Source of the DNA: JACVRW01 sp963751105
GTDB lineage: Bacteria > Actinomycetota > Thermoleophilia > Solirubrobacterales > Thermoleophilaceae
DNA length: 64,000 nt
Assembly (NCBI GenBank): GCA_963751105.1
Contig: CAVVTG010000002.1
Location: forward strand, 1,426,001 to 1,490,000
Reading direction: 5' to 3'
Made by a program: the position numbers and the translations under genes. Numbering within the stretch: the stretch's first letter is position 1; every line of letters begins with the position of its first letter. A model generated the notes under the pieces. The model was not told the origin of the DNA, ran no database searches, and saw nothing but the letters and a program-made list of their open reading frames with translations. Positions 1 to 7,549 of the stretch are shown here, one piece after another.

Positions 1-664
1 CGAGCCCGGCGTCGGTCAGGACCTTGCCGGGGAACGACTCCGCGCCGGCCACGAGGATTGATCCCGGCCGCACCAGCACCACGGAGACCTCGGTCTCGCC
101 GGGATCCTCGCCCAGCCGGCCATCGAGAGCGGCCACCCGCCGGTCCCAGTCGATCAGGAGCCGCTCGGCGTCGTTGGTACGCCCCAGCGCCTCGCCGTGC
201 AGGCGCAGGCTCAGCTCCCAGGCGCCGCCTCCGCCGTCGGTCATGATCGTCGGCGCGATCGCGATCAGGCCGCGGAAGAGGCCGCCCTGGCCCTCCTTGC
301 TGCCCAGGATCACATCCGGGCGGGCCTGCTCGGCGGCGCCGAGATCACCGCGACGCAGCGACGGGACCACGTCGAGTCCGCGCGCCCGGGAGCGCAGGTA
401 GGCCGGCACCTGCCCGTCGGGGAGCGCGGCCAGCACCGGACGGACGCCCAGCGCGAGCGTGTCACCGAGCGCGTCGGTGTTCAGCGTCAGGGGTCGCTCC
501 GCCTGTCCGGGAACCTTGAGACCGCCCAGCGGACCCACGCTGTCCTGGACCTTCAGCGGCCGCGCCGTCTCCTTGGACTCGTCGAAGCCGGACTCCTGGC
601 AGCCGAGCGCGAGCGCCGGCATCGCCAGCGCAACCGCGATCATGAGCAGGACTTGATTTCGCAC
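1..664 (-). CDS. Iron-siderophore-type ABC transporter substrate-binding lipoprotein (3'-truncated by window edge)
   Basis: The reading frame is open from a GTG at 664 to the window edge, so only the N-terminal ~221 residues are visible. The start VRNQVLLMIAVALAMPALAL followed by Gly-Cys is a lipoprotein signal peptide whose lipobox Cys (residue 22) would be lipidated, placing the protein on the outer face of the membrane. Downstream stretches such as ARPDVILGSKEG, FRGLIAIAPTIM and the helix GRTNDAERLLIDWDRRVAAL resemble FecB/FepB-family periplasmic-binding proteins, which hand ferric siderophores to an ABC permease. Those partner genes would lie to the left of the window. It is divergent from miaA across only 20 bp. 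The family call is inference from motifs; the ligand is unknown. Confidence 0.72.
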   Translation of the reverse strand, partial: MRNQVLLMIAVALAMPALALGCQESGFDESKETARPLKVQDSVGPLGGLKVPGQAERPLTLNTDALGDTLALGVRPVLAALPDGQVPAYLRSRARGLDVVPSLRRGDLGAAEQARPDVILGSKEGQGGLFRGLIAIAPTIMTDGGGGAWELSLRLHGEALGRTNDAERLLIDWDRRVAALDGRLGEDPGETEVSVVLVRPGSILVAGAESFPGKVLTDAGL

Positions 665-684
665 CGCCGCTATTACTAGCGATC

Positions 685-1599
685 GTGCCCCACTCACACC
701 GGGTGATCGCGCTGTTCGGGCCCACCGGCGTGGGCAAGACGGCGGTGGCCGTGGCGATCGCCGAGCGGCTGCGCGCGCGGGGGGAGGACCCGCTGGCCAT
801 CTCGGCCGACGCGTTGCAGGTGTACGAGGGCCTCGAGATCCTGACGGGCGCTCCGAGCGCAGCCGAGCGGGCCCGCCTCGAGCACGGCCTCGTGTCGTGC
901 GTCCCGCTGACGGAGACCTTCTCGGCCGGCCGCTTCGCGCGCCTGGCCCACGCCGAGATCGACCAGGCCCTGACCGCGGACCGCAGCCCGATCGTCGTGG
1001 GGGGGACCGGCCTGTACCTGCAGGCAGCGCTGACCGACCTCGAGCTGCGGCCGCCGCCCCCGCCCGGACTGCGCGACCGCCTGATCGCAGAGCTCGACGA
1101 GCGCGGTCCCGAGGCCCTTCACGCCGACCTGGCCGCCCGCCGCCCGGCCGCGGCGGCCGGGATCGCCCCGACCGACCGCACGCGCGTCATCCGGGCCCTC
1201 GAGCTGATCGAGATGGGCGAGGAGCCCGTCCAGCTCGGCGACGGCTCACGGCTGTGGACGGCCGAGCTTCGCCATCCAACGTTGCTGGGGGGCCTGACCA
1301 TGGACCGGGCCACTCTGTACGCGCGCATCGACGATCGCGTGGACGCCATGGTGGCAGCGGGCGCGCTGGACGAGGTGAGGCGCGCCGACGCCGCCGGCGC
1401 CTCGGCCACCGCGCGCAAGGCGCTCGGCTTCGAGGAGCTCCTGCGCGGCGATGTCGAGGGGATGAAGCGGCGCACGCGGAACTACGCCCGGCGCCAGCTC
1501 ACCTGGATGGCCCGCCTGCCCGGGGTGCGCGTGCTCGACGCCACCGGAGCGGACGCGGACGAGCTGGCCGGGCGGCTGATGGCGCAGCGGGTTGCCTAG
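685..1599 (+). CDS. miaA: tRNA dimethylallyltransferase MiaA
   Basis: MiaA transfers a dimethylallyl group to N6 of A37 in tRNAs that read UNN codons. The 304-residue length is normal. A Walker A motif (GPTGVGKT, residues 12-19) follows the first strand. The substrate-binding segment ISADALQVYEG lies near residue 40, with VVGGTGLYLQAAL near residue 100. The C-terminus carries the Arg-rich tRNA-binding end (RRTRNYARRQLTWMARL). The start is a GTG at 685, only 20 bp from the divergent lipoprotein start, so both promoters share this short gap. dapF follows 11 bp after the stop, suggesting one transcript. Family assignment is secure; an alternative GTG at 703 would delete six residues. Confidence 0.96.
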   Translation: MPHSHRVIALFGPTGVGKTAVAVAIAERLRARGEDPLAISADALQVYEGLEILTGAPSAAERARLEHGLVSCVPLTETFSAGRFARLAHAEIDQALTADRSPIVVGGTGLYLQAALTDLELRPPPPPGLRDRLIAELDERGPEALHADLAARRPAAAAGIAPTDRTRVIRALELIEMGEEPVQLGDGSRLWTAELRHPTLLGGLTMDRATLYARIDDRVDAMVAAGALDEVRRADAAGASATARKALGFEELLRGDVEGMKRRTRNYARRQLTWMARLPGVRVLDATGADADELAGRLMAQRVA

Positions 1600-1610
1600 A
1601 GTGGCCCGCC

Positions 1611-2456
1611 GTGCGCTTCGAGAAGTGGCAGGCCCTGGGCAACGACTACGTGATCGTGGAGGAGCGTGAGCTGCCCTTCGAGCTCACGCCCGCGCGGATC
1701 CGGCGCCTGTGCGCCCCCCACACCGGGGTGGGCTCCGACGGCGTGCTGCTCATCCGCGAGACCGAAGAGCGCGGCTTCGCGGCCGAGATCCGGATCTACA
1801 ACCCGGACGGGTCGGAGGCCGAGCTGTCGGGCAACGGGGTGCGCCAGGCCGTGATGTACCTGCGCCGCGCCGGCTGGGCCGACAACGATTCGTTCTCCGT
1901 GCGAACGGTGGCCGGCGAGATCCGTCCGCGTATAGACGGAGAGCTGTGCACGATGGACATGGGACGGGTGCGGCTGCGCGCGGCCGACGACTTCCCCGAC
2001 GGGGGCGACGACGGCACCGGCACGTTGACCTCGGCGGGCCGAGAGTTCAGGTTCCAGTTCGTGCAGGCGGGAAACCCGCAGTGCTCGATCGAGGTCGGAG
2101 ATGACCTCGACGGGCTGGACCTGGGCCGCTACGGGCCCGATATCGAGCGCCACGAGCTGTTCCCCAACCGCACCAACGTCTCCTTCTGGCGCCGGACGGC
2201 GGACGACCGGATCCGGGCGCGCATCTTCGAGCGCGGTGTGGGGGAGACGATGGCCTCGGGCACCGGCGCCACGGGCGCGGCGGTGGCCGCGGTGTTGCGC
2301 GGGGCGGACAGTCCGGTGACCGTCTGCCTCGACGGAGGCGAGCTCGAGGTGGCCGTGGGCGAGGATCTGCACGTGGATCTCACGGGTTGGGCGCGGCCGG
2401 TGTACGCCGGCGTGCTGAGCAAAGAACTGACGATGGAGTTGCATGCAATCGAGTAG
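1611..2456 (+). CDS. dapF: Diaminopimelate epimerase-like protein with both catalytic Cys replaced by Ser
   Basis: This is a 281-residue DapF-fold protein starting at GTG 1611 (VRFEKWQALGNDYVIVEE, the usual DapF N-terminus). DapF interconverts LL- and meso-diaminopimelate with two cysteines acting as a thiolate/thiol pair. Here the first site reads SEAELSGNGVRQ with Ser73 where the family has Cys, and the second reads GETMASGTGATG with Ser216 where the family has Cys. The scaffold (GNDYV, NPDGSEAE, ERGVGET, GTGATGAA) is otherwise intact and the frame is clean. The gene overlaps dapL by 14 bp, so it sits in the DAP pathway. It may be a Ser-based variant, have altered chemistry, or be inactive with another dapF elsewhere. 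Confidence 0.9.
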   Translation: MRFEKWQALGNDYVIVEERELPFELTPARIRRLCAPHTGVGSDGVLLIRETEERGFAAEIRIYNPDGSEAELSGNGVRQAVMYLRRAGWADNDSFSVRTVAGEIRPRIDGELCTMDMGRVRLRAADDFPDGGDDGTGTLTSAGREFRFQFVQAGNPQCSIEVGDDLDGLDLGRYGPDIERHELFPNRTNVSFWRRTADDRIRARIFERGVGETMASGTGATGAAVAAVLRGADSPVTVCLDGGELEVAVGEDLHVDLTGWARPVYAGVLSKELTMELHAIE

Positions 2457-3600
2457 CCGCCTGGACCGCCTGCCGCCCTACCTCTTCGCCGAGCTGGAGC
2501 GCAAGATCGCCGTGAAGAAGGCCGCGGGAGTCGACGTGATCAGCCTGGGCATCGGCGATCCCGACACTCCGACGCCGGGACCGGTGATCGATGCCCTGAC
2601 CACGGCCGCGGCCGACCCCGGAACTCACCAGTACCCCTCGAACCGCGGGCGGCCCGAGCTGCGCCAGGCGTTCGCGCGCTTCTACGAGCGCCGCTTCGGC
2701 GTGACGCTCGACCCCGAGAGCGAGATCCTGCCCGCGCTCGGCGCCAAGGAGTGCGTGTTCAACATGAACCTCGCGTTCCTCGACCCGGGCACGGTGGCCC
2801 TGGCCGCCGATCCCGGCTATCCGGTCTACACCGGGGGGCCGCTCTTGGCCGGGGCAGAGGCGGAGCTGATGCCGCTCCTCCCCGAGCTCGGCTTCGCGCC
2901 CGACCTCGGCGCGGTGACTCCGGCGGCCGCCGCGCGCGCCCGCCTGATGTACCTGAACTACCCGAACAACCCGACCGGCGCCGTGGTGCCCGACGGCCTG
3001 TTCGAGCGAGCGATCGAGTTCGCGCGCGAGCACGACGTGGTGGTGGTGCACGACGCCTCGTACACCGAGACGACCTTCGACGGCTACGTGGCTCCGAGCT
3101 TCCTCGAGACCCCGGGGGCGCGCGAGGTGGGGGTGGAGATCTTCTCGCTGTCCAAGGGCTGGAACATGACCGGCTGGCGCACCGCCGCGCTGGTGGGGAA
3201 CGCCGAGGCGGTGGCCACCTACTGGAAGCTCAAGACGAACATCGACTCGGGCCTGTTCGAGGCCGTGCAGCTGGCCGCCGCGCGGGCGCTCGACGAGGGA
3301 CCGCCGGCGGAGATGATCGCCATCTATCAGCGCCGGCGCGACTTGGTGTGTGGCGCGCTGCGCGAGATCGGCGTCGAGGTGATCCCGCCCAAGGGGACGA
3401 TCTACGTCTGGGCCCCGGTTCCGGCCGGCCACACCTCCGCCTCGTTCTGCGAGCTGGTGTTGGAGGAGTCCGGCGTGGTCGTGTCGCCCGGCAGCGCCTA
3501 CGGGCCCAACGGCGAAGGCTTCTTCCGCATATCGCTGACCATCGACGACGAGCGCCTGAGCGAGGCGGTGGAGCGCCTCCGGGGTAACCTCGCGCCCTGA
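2443..3600 (+). CDS. dapL: LL-diaminopimelate aminotransferase (DapL-type)
   Basis: This 385-residue fold-type I PLP aminotransferase begins SSRLDRLPPYLFAELERK and carries GIGDPDTPTP near residue 37. It has the cofactor-contacting NYPNNPTG (172-179) and the Schiff-base lysine K238 within FSLSKGWNMTGWR. These match DapL, which converts tetrahydrodipicolinate directly to LL-diaminopimelate and bypasses the succinylase and acetylase routes to lysine and peptidoglycan. The overlap with dapF, the next enzyme, supports the DAP role over a generic aspartate aminotransferase. ATG 2443 lies inside the dapF end. The following gene starts in a TGATG overlap at 3600, so translation is probably coupled. 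The exact substrate is inferred from motifs and context. Confidence 0.88.
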   Translation: MQSSSRLDRLPPYLFAELERKIAVKKAAGVDVISLGIGDPDTPTPGPVIDALTTAAADPGTHQYPSNRGRPELRQAFARFYERRFGVTLDPESEILPALGAKECVFNMNLAFLDPGTVALAADPGYPVYTGGPLLAGAEAELMPLLPELGFAPDLGAVTPAAAARARLMYLNYPNNPTGAVVPDGLFERAIEFAREHDVVVVHDASYTETTFDGYVAPSFLETPGAREVGVEIFSLSKGWNMTGWRTAALVGNAEAVATYWKLKTNIDSGLFEAVQLAAARALDEGPPAEMIAIYQRRRDLVCGALREIGVEVIPPKGTIYVWAPVPAGHTSASFCELVLEESGVVVSPGSAYGPNGEGFFRISLTIDDERLSEAVERLRGNLAP

Positions 3601-4316
3601 TGCACTACGTCGGACTCGTTCCCATGCAGGGTCGCCTCCAGCTCGCCATGCTGGAGGAGGTTCGCGCTCCCGAGCCGCCGATCCGCCTGAGCGCCCTCTT
3701 CTTCGAGCCCGGCTCAGCGGCCCAGGTGGCGGCCGAGCTGCGCGCGCTGGGCGAGGTGGTGGTGGCGATCGGCGCGCCCATGCGCGTGCCGCTCGCGGAC
3801 CGCTCCACCCGCGACTGCGATTCGCTGCTTGTGGGGCGCGGCGTGACCCCCCAGCCGCCGGACGCCGAGGTGCTGCGGCTGGCCGGATTGCTGGCCGATC
3901 TGCCGGCCTTTGCGCCCAACGAGCGCGACAACGGCCACGGAGGCGCGGTGTGGGAGGGGGCCTACCACCAGTTTCCCGTGTTCGAGACCAACCCGGAGGG
4001 CGTGTTCTGTGCCCTTCAGGGCCGGCGCCTGCCGGCCAAGCGCCACCCGTTCGGCATGCAGGTGCGGATCGAGGAGCTGAGCGGCGATCACGTCATCGAC
4101 GAGGGCGGCGACCTCTGGCACCGCCGCACGGAGGAGCTCGACGCCGCCGCCTGCGCTCTGGCTGCTCATCGCTACGCCGTCGGCCACGCCTCGTGGCTCG
4201 GGGACCCGGCAGAGAGCGTGCTGGTGCTCCCCGGGAGCTCGATACCCGAGCTCTTTCCCACCGAGGGCGTGATTCCGCCCGTGGAGCGCCTCCAGCTGCC
4301 GCCGGTCACCGAGTGA
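3600..4316 (+). CDS. DUF429-like protein (predicted RNase H-fold nuclease)
   Basis: This 238-residue protein is translationally coupled to dapL (TGATG at 3598-3602). It opens with a strand, MHYVGLVPMQGRLQLAMLE, where DUF429 proteins carry the first acidic residue of an RNase H-like fold. It contains VVVAIGAPM, DRSTRDCDSLL, a conserved-looking WEGAYHQFPVFETNPEGVFCAL and KRHPFGMQVR, all of the DUF429 type. No biochemical role is established for the family. The position between dapL and hflX looks like housekeeping context rather than a functional clue. I see no signal peptide or membrane segment. The family call is moderately supported and the function is unknown. Confidence 0.6.
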   Translation: MHYVGLVPMQGRLQLAMLEEVRAPEPPIRLSALFFEPGSAAQVAAELRALGEVVVAIGAPMRVPLADRSTRDCDSLLVGRGVTPQPPDAEVLRLAGLLADLPAFAPNERDNGHGGAVWEGAYHQFPVFETNPEGVFCALQGRRLPAKRHPFGMQVRIEELSGDHVIDEGGDLWHRRTEELDAAACALAAHRYAVGHASWLGDPAESVLVLPGSSIPELFPTEGVIPPVERLQLPPVTE

Positions 4317-4356
4317 CCACCGGCATTCCGCGAAAACCGGCCTAGACTCTTCAGAG

Positions 4357-5682
4357 ATGCAGAGAGGCCGGGACGGACGCCATTCACCCACCCGCAACGG
4401 CGACGGAGCTCGCAGCCCGCGGGCGCGCCAGCGTGCTCTGTGCATCTCCGCCACGCCGGCCGAGCCCGACCTCAGCGAGCTCCGGGAGCTCCTGCGCACG
4501 GCCGGGGTGGCCGTGGCCGGGGAGATGGTGCAGCGGCGCGACCAGCCCGATCCGGACCGCTACTTCGGCCGCGGCAAGCTGGCCGAGCTAAAGCGGGCCG
4601 TGGGGGAGGCGGACGCCAACCTGGTGGCCTGCGACGACGAGCTGCTGCCCCGTCAGGAGCGCAATCTGGAGGAGGCGCTCGGGGTGCCCGTCATCGACCG
4701 CACGGCGATCATCCTCGACATCTTCGCCGACCATGCTCACTCGGCCGAGGGCAAGCTCCAGGTGGAGCTGGCCCAGCTCGAGTACAACCTCGCGCGCATG
4801 CGAGGGCTCTGGACGCACCTCGAGCGCCTCGGCGCTGGGCGCCTCGACGGCGGCATCGGCACACGAGGCCCGGGCGAGACGCAGATCGAAACCGATCGCC
4901 GGCTCGCGCGCGATCGCATCTCCGCGCTGCGCCGCCGGCTCGACCAGACCAAGTCCACGCGCTCGACCATGCGCCGGGAGCGAGAGCGCGCCGGCCTGCC
5001 CACCGTGGCGCTCGCGGGCTACACGAACGCCGGCAAGTCCACGCTCCTGAACGCTCTCACCGGCTCCGAGGTCGGCGTGCAGGACCGGCTCTTCCACACG
5101 CTCGATCCCACCACGCGCTCGCTGGAGATCTCCGGGCGCACCTACCTGGTGACGGACACCGTCGGCTTCATCCGCAAGCTGCCGCACGCGCTGGTGGACG
5201 CCTTCTCGGCCACGCTCGAGGAGGCGCTCGGCGCCGACCTGATCGTGCACGTGGCCGACGCCTCGGTGCCCGAGCACGAGCTGCACGAGATGATCGCCGC
5301 AGTGGACGACGTGCTGGCCGAGACCGGCTCGGGCGAGCGTCCGAGGCTGGTGGCGCTCAACAAGGTCGACGCAGTCGACAGCGAGCGCCGGCATGCTCTC
5401 AGCTTCCGCTTTCCCCAGGCCGTGCAGATCTCGGGCGAGACGGGGGAGGGCCTCGAGGACCTGACCGAGGCCGTCGAGGCGCGCTTCCTGGCCTCGCTCA
5501 CCCCGATGGAGCTGCTCGTGCCCTACGACGAGGGCGGCAGCCTGTCCGAGCTGCACGACCTGGCGGGCGAGCTCGAGCGCGAGGACACCGCCGACGGCGT
5601 GCGCATCCGGGCGCGGGTGCCGGTGAGCGCCGCGCCGCGATTCGAGCGGTTTGCGGCCAACGGCTTGCCCAACTCGTCTTGA
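4357..5682 (+). CDS. hflX: Ribosome-associated GTPase HflX
   Basis: HflX binds the large ribosomal subunit and splits or rescues stalled ribosomes. The N-terminal domain has the typical DPDRYFGRGKLAELK and the long helical linker ending GGIGTRGPGETQIETDRR. The G domain follows, with the P-loop GYTNAGKST (221-229), G3-like LVTDTVGFIRKLPH and G4 ALNKVD. At 441 residues the length is standard. ATG 4357 is the first ATG after a 40-bp gap. A later start is possible because the first ~28 residues (MQRGRDGRHSPTRNGDG...) are low-complexity and not family-like. The stop overlaps the TTG start of dut by two bases, so hflX and dut are probably co-translated. Confidence 0.95.
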   Translation: MQRGRDGRHSPTRNGDGARSPRARQRALCISATPAEPDLSELRELLRTAGVAVAGEMVQRRDQPDPDRYFGRGKLAELKRAVGEADANLVACDDELLPRQERNLEEALGVPVIDRTAIILDIFADHAHSAEGKLQVELAQLEYNLARMRGLWTHLERLGAGRLDGGIGTRGPGETQIETDRRLARDRISALRRRLDQTKSTRSTMRRERERAGLPTVALAGYTNAGKSTLLNALTGSEVGVQDRLFHTLDPTTRSLEISGRTYLVTDTVGFIRKLPHALVDAFSATLEEALGADLIVHVADASVPEHELHEMIAAVDDVLAETGSGERPRLVALNKVDAVDSERRHALSFRFPQAVQISGETGEGLEDLTEAVEARFLASLTPMELLVPYDEGGSLSELHDLAGELEREDTADGVRIRARVPVSAAPRFERFAANGLPNSS

Positions 5683-6110
5683 GGCTGCGCTTCCAGCGCC
5701 TCGCCCAGAACGCGCTGGCGCCCGCGCGGGCCCACCAGGACGACGCCGCCTTCGATCTCCACTCCGCCGACGCCGTGGTGATCCAGCCGGGCGAGCGGGC
5801 GGAGGTGGGCACGGGGCTGGCGGTGGCCATTCCTCCGGCTCACGCGGGGCTGGTGCTGCCGCGGTCGGGCCTCGCCGCGCGGCACGGGATCTCCCTGGTA
5901 AACGCCCCAGGCCTGATCGACCCGGGCTACCGGGGTGAGCTGCGGGTCCTGCTGCTCAACACCGACCGCCACGAGCCGTTCGAGATCGCGCCCGGGGATC
6001 GCATCGCCCAGCTCATGGTGGTGGCCACCGGCGTGGTTCGGCTGCACGAGACCGAGGAGCTCGACGAGACCGTCCGCGGGCTCGGCGGCTTCGGCTCCAC
6101 CGGGCGCTGA
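5679..6110 (+). CDS. dut: dUTP diphosphatase (deoxyuridine triphosphatase)
   Basis: This trimeric dUTPase hydrolyses dUTP to dUMP, keeping uracil out of DNA and feeding thymidylate synthesis. All five family motifs are readable in 143 residues: AAFDLHSAD (motif 1), LPRSGLAARHGI (motif 2), NAPGLIDPGYRGEL (motif 3), APGDRIAQLMV (motif 4) and the glycine-rich tail RGLGGFGSTG (motif 5). The start is inferred as TTG 5679, overlapping the hflX TGA; it gives MRLRFQRLAQNALAPARA, the expected N-terminus, and no ATG or GTG fits before motif 1. The gene ends 3 bp before the convergent gatD stop, leaving no room for a conventional terminator. Confidence 0.95.
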   Translation: MRLRFQRLAQNALAPARAHQDDAAFDLHSADAVVIQPGERAEVGTGLAVAIPPAHAGLVLPRSGLAARHGISLVNAPGLIDPGYRGELRVLLLNTDRHEPFEIAPGDRIAQLMVVATGVVRLHETEELDETVRGLGGFGSTGR

Positions 6111-6113
6111 GGC

Positions 6114-6836
6114 TCAGACCCCGGCCGCCCGCCGGGCCGACGCGTGGGCGGCGGCCTCGAGCTCATCGTGCGCCAAGGGCTCCAGCTCGATGCCCAGCGC
6201 CAGCTCGATCAGCCGGTCGGCAAGCCACACGTTCTTCGGCAGCAGCGGACCGTGCAGGTAGGTGCCGATGACGTTGCCCGAGTGCACGCCCTCGAAGCCG
6301 TCCCGGCCGTTGTTGCCGTGGCCGTTGAGCACCCGTCCGAGCGGCGACTCGGAGGCGCCGAGGTAGGTGCGCCCGCCGTGGTTCTCGAAGCCCGCGATCA
6401 CGCGCGGGCCGTCGCCGAGGTCGGCCTCGATCGCGCAATTGCCGATCAGCCTCGGGCCAGGCTCGCGCACCGTCTGCAGGTCGACGAGGCCGATGCCGGG
6501 CAGCTTGGAGCCGCCCAGCTCGTAGGAATGGCCGAGCAGCTGGTAGCCGCCGCAGACGCCGAGCACCACGGCTCCGCGGGAGGCCGCGTCATGCAGCGCC
6601 TCGCGCTTGGTCTCCGCCATGTCGGGCGCGATCGCGATCTGGTCACGGTCCTGGCCGCCGCCGATGTAGAACAGGTCGTGAGCGCGGGGGTCCGGCCGCT
6701 CACCCACGCCGGCCGCCGCGTGCTCGAAGCCCAGGCCGCGCCACTCGCAGCGGGCGCGCAGGATCGCGATGTTGCCGCGGTCGGCGTAGATGTTCATCAG
6801 CTCCGGATAGAGCGAGCAGACCCTCAGCGCCGGCAC
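6114..6836 (-). CDS. gatD: Lipid II isoglutaminyl synthase, glutamine amidotransferase subunit GatD
   Basis: GatD is the class I glutaminase that feeds ammonia to MurT, which amidates the D-glutamate of lipid II. The 240-residue protein starts MPALRVCSLYPELMNIYADR, the classic GatD/CobQ-like opening. It carries the nucleophile elbow VLGVCGGYQLLG with Cys95 and the catalytic His195 in GTYLHGPLLPKN. IGGGQDRDQ near residue 59 is also characteristic. Its start overlaps the upstream methyltransferase by 13 bp, and murT lies one gene further upstream, so the pair is co-transcribed with an insert between. CobQ/CobB-type cobyric acid synthase is excluded by length and by the murT neighbour. Confidence 0.93.
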   Translation of the reverse strand: MPALRVCSLYPELMNIYADRGNIAILRARCEWRGLGFEHAAAGVGERPDPRAHDLFYIGGGQDRDQIAIAPDMAETKREALHDAASRGAVVLGVCGGYQLLGHSYELGGSKLPGIGLVDLQTVREPGPRLIGNCAIEADLGDGPRVIAGFENHGGRTYLGASESPLGRVLNGHGNNGRDGFEGVHSGNVIGTYLHGPLLPKNVWLADRLIELALGIELEPLAHDELEAAAHASARRAAGV

Positions 6837-7549
6837 AGCACCACCGTGCTCCCCACGTGGGACTCTGTCGAGTCGACCCGCACGCGCGCCTCGGGCCGAA
6901 GTCCGTGTTGCGCCGCCTCTTCCTCGAGCTGTCCCGGCGTGAGCGAGTCGAGCTTCAGCGCGTACCGCTCCTCGGTCAGCTCACCGGCAGGCGAGACCAC
7001 CTGGCGCAGCCATTCAACGGCCACGCCGCCGGGCTCCGGCCGCACGTCGAGCGGCAGGCTCGAGTAGACCCAGCCGCGGCGCTCGCCCACGTCCGGCAGC
7101 GGGGGCCTGGCGTCGTCGGCGGCCACCGCCTCGTCGAGGTTCGAGATCGCCGCCCCGAAGACGCCTCCCGGCCGCAGGCACGCAGCCGCCCGGCGCAGCA
7201 CGTCGCCGCGCCCGGCGGCGCCGCCGAGGATCTGCATGAACTGCATGGGGGCAATCACCAGCGCGAAGCCCTCGATGGGCGTGAGCTTCCGGGCGTCGGC
7301 CAGCCACCGGGCGATCGTCAGCTCACGGTCGCGCGCTCGGCGGCCGAGCTCGTCGAGCAGGAGCTCATCCGACTCCAGCGCCGTCACCTCGTAGCCCTCG
7401 GCCGCGAGCTCGAGCGCGATCCGCCCGGTGCCGGCGCCCAGGTCCAGCACGGGGCCCTCCGCCTCGGCCGCCAGCCGAAGCCAGGTGTCGAGATCGGCCG
7501 AGTAGGAGCCGTTCTCGACGTCGTGCCAGATCACGCCCCGGTCGATCAC
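6824..7549 (-). CDS. Class I SAM-dependent methyltransferase
   Basis: This 241-residue protein has the SAM-binding motif I VLDLGAGTGR (residues 34-43). The acidic motif II ends strand 2 (VTALESDELLLDEL), and the later strands are readable (LVIAPMQFMQILGG, LRPGGVFGAAISNLDEA). The start is a GTG at 7549 placed in a GTGA overlap with the murT stop, matching the other junctions in this operon. The substrate is not visible from sequence. It lies between murT and gatD, two subunits of one enzyme, which suggests a role linked to cell-wall precursors or simply co-expression. The methyltransferase fold is secure; the substrate is unknown. Confidence 0.85.
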   Translation of the reverse strand: MIDRGVIWHDVENGSYSADLDTWLRLAAEAEGPVLDLGAGTGRIALELAAEGYEVTALESDELLLDELGRRARDRELTIARWLADARKLTPIEGFALVIAPMQFMQILGGAAGRGDVLRRAAACLRPGGVFGAAISNLDEAVAADDARPPLPDVGERRGWVYSSLPLDVRPEPGGVAVEWLRQVVSPAGELTEERYALKLDSLTPGQLEEEAAQHGLRPEARVRVDSTESHVGSTVVLCRR

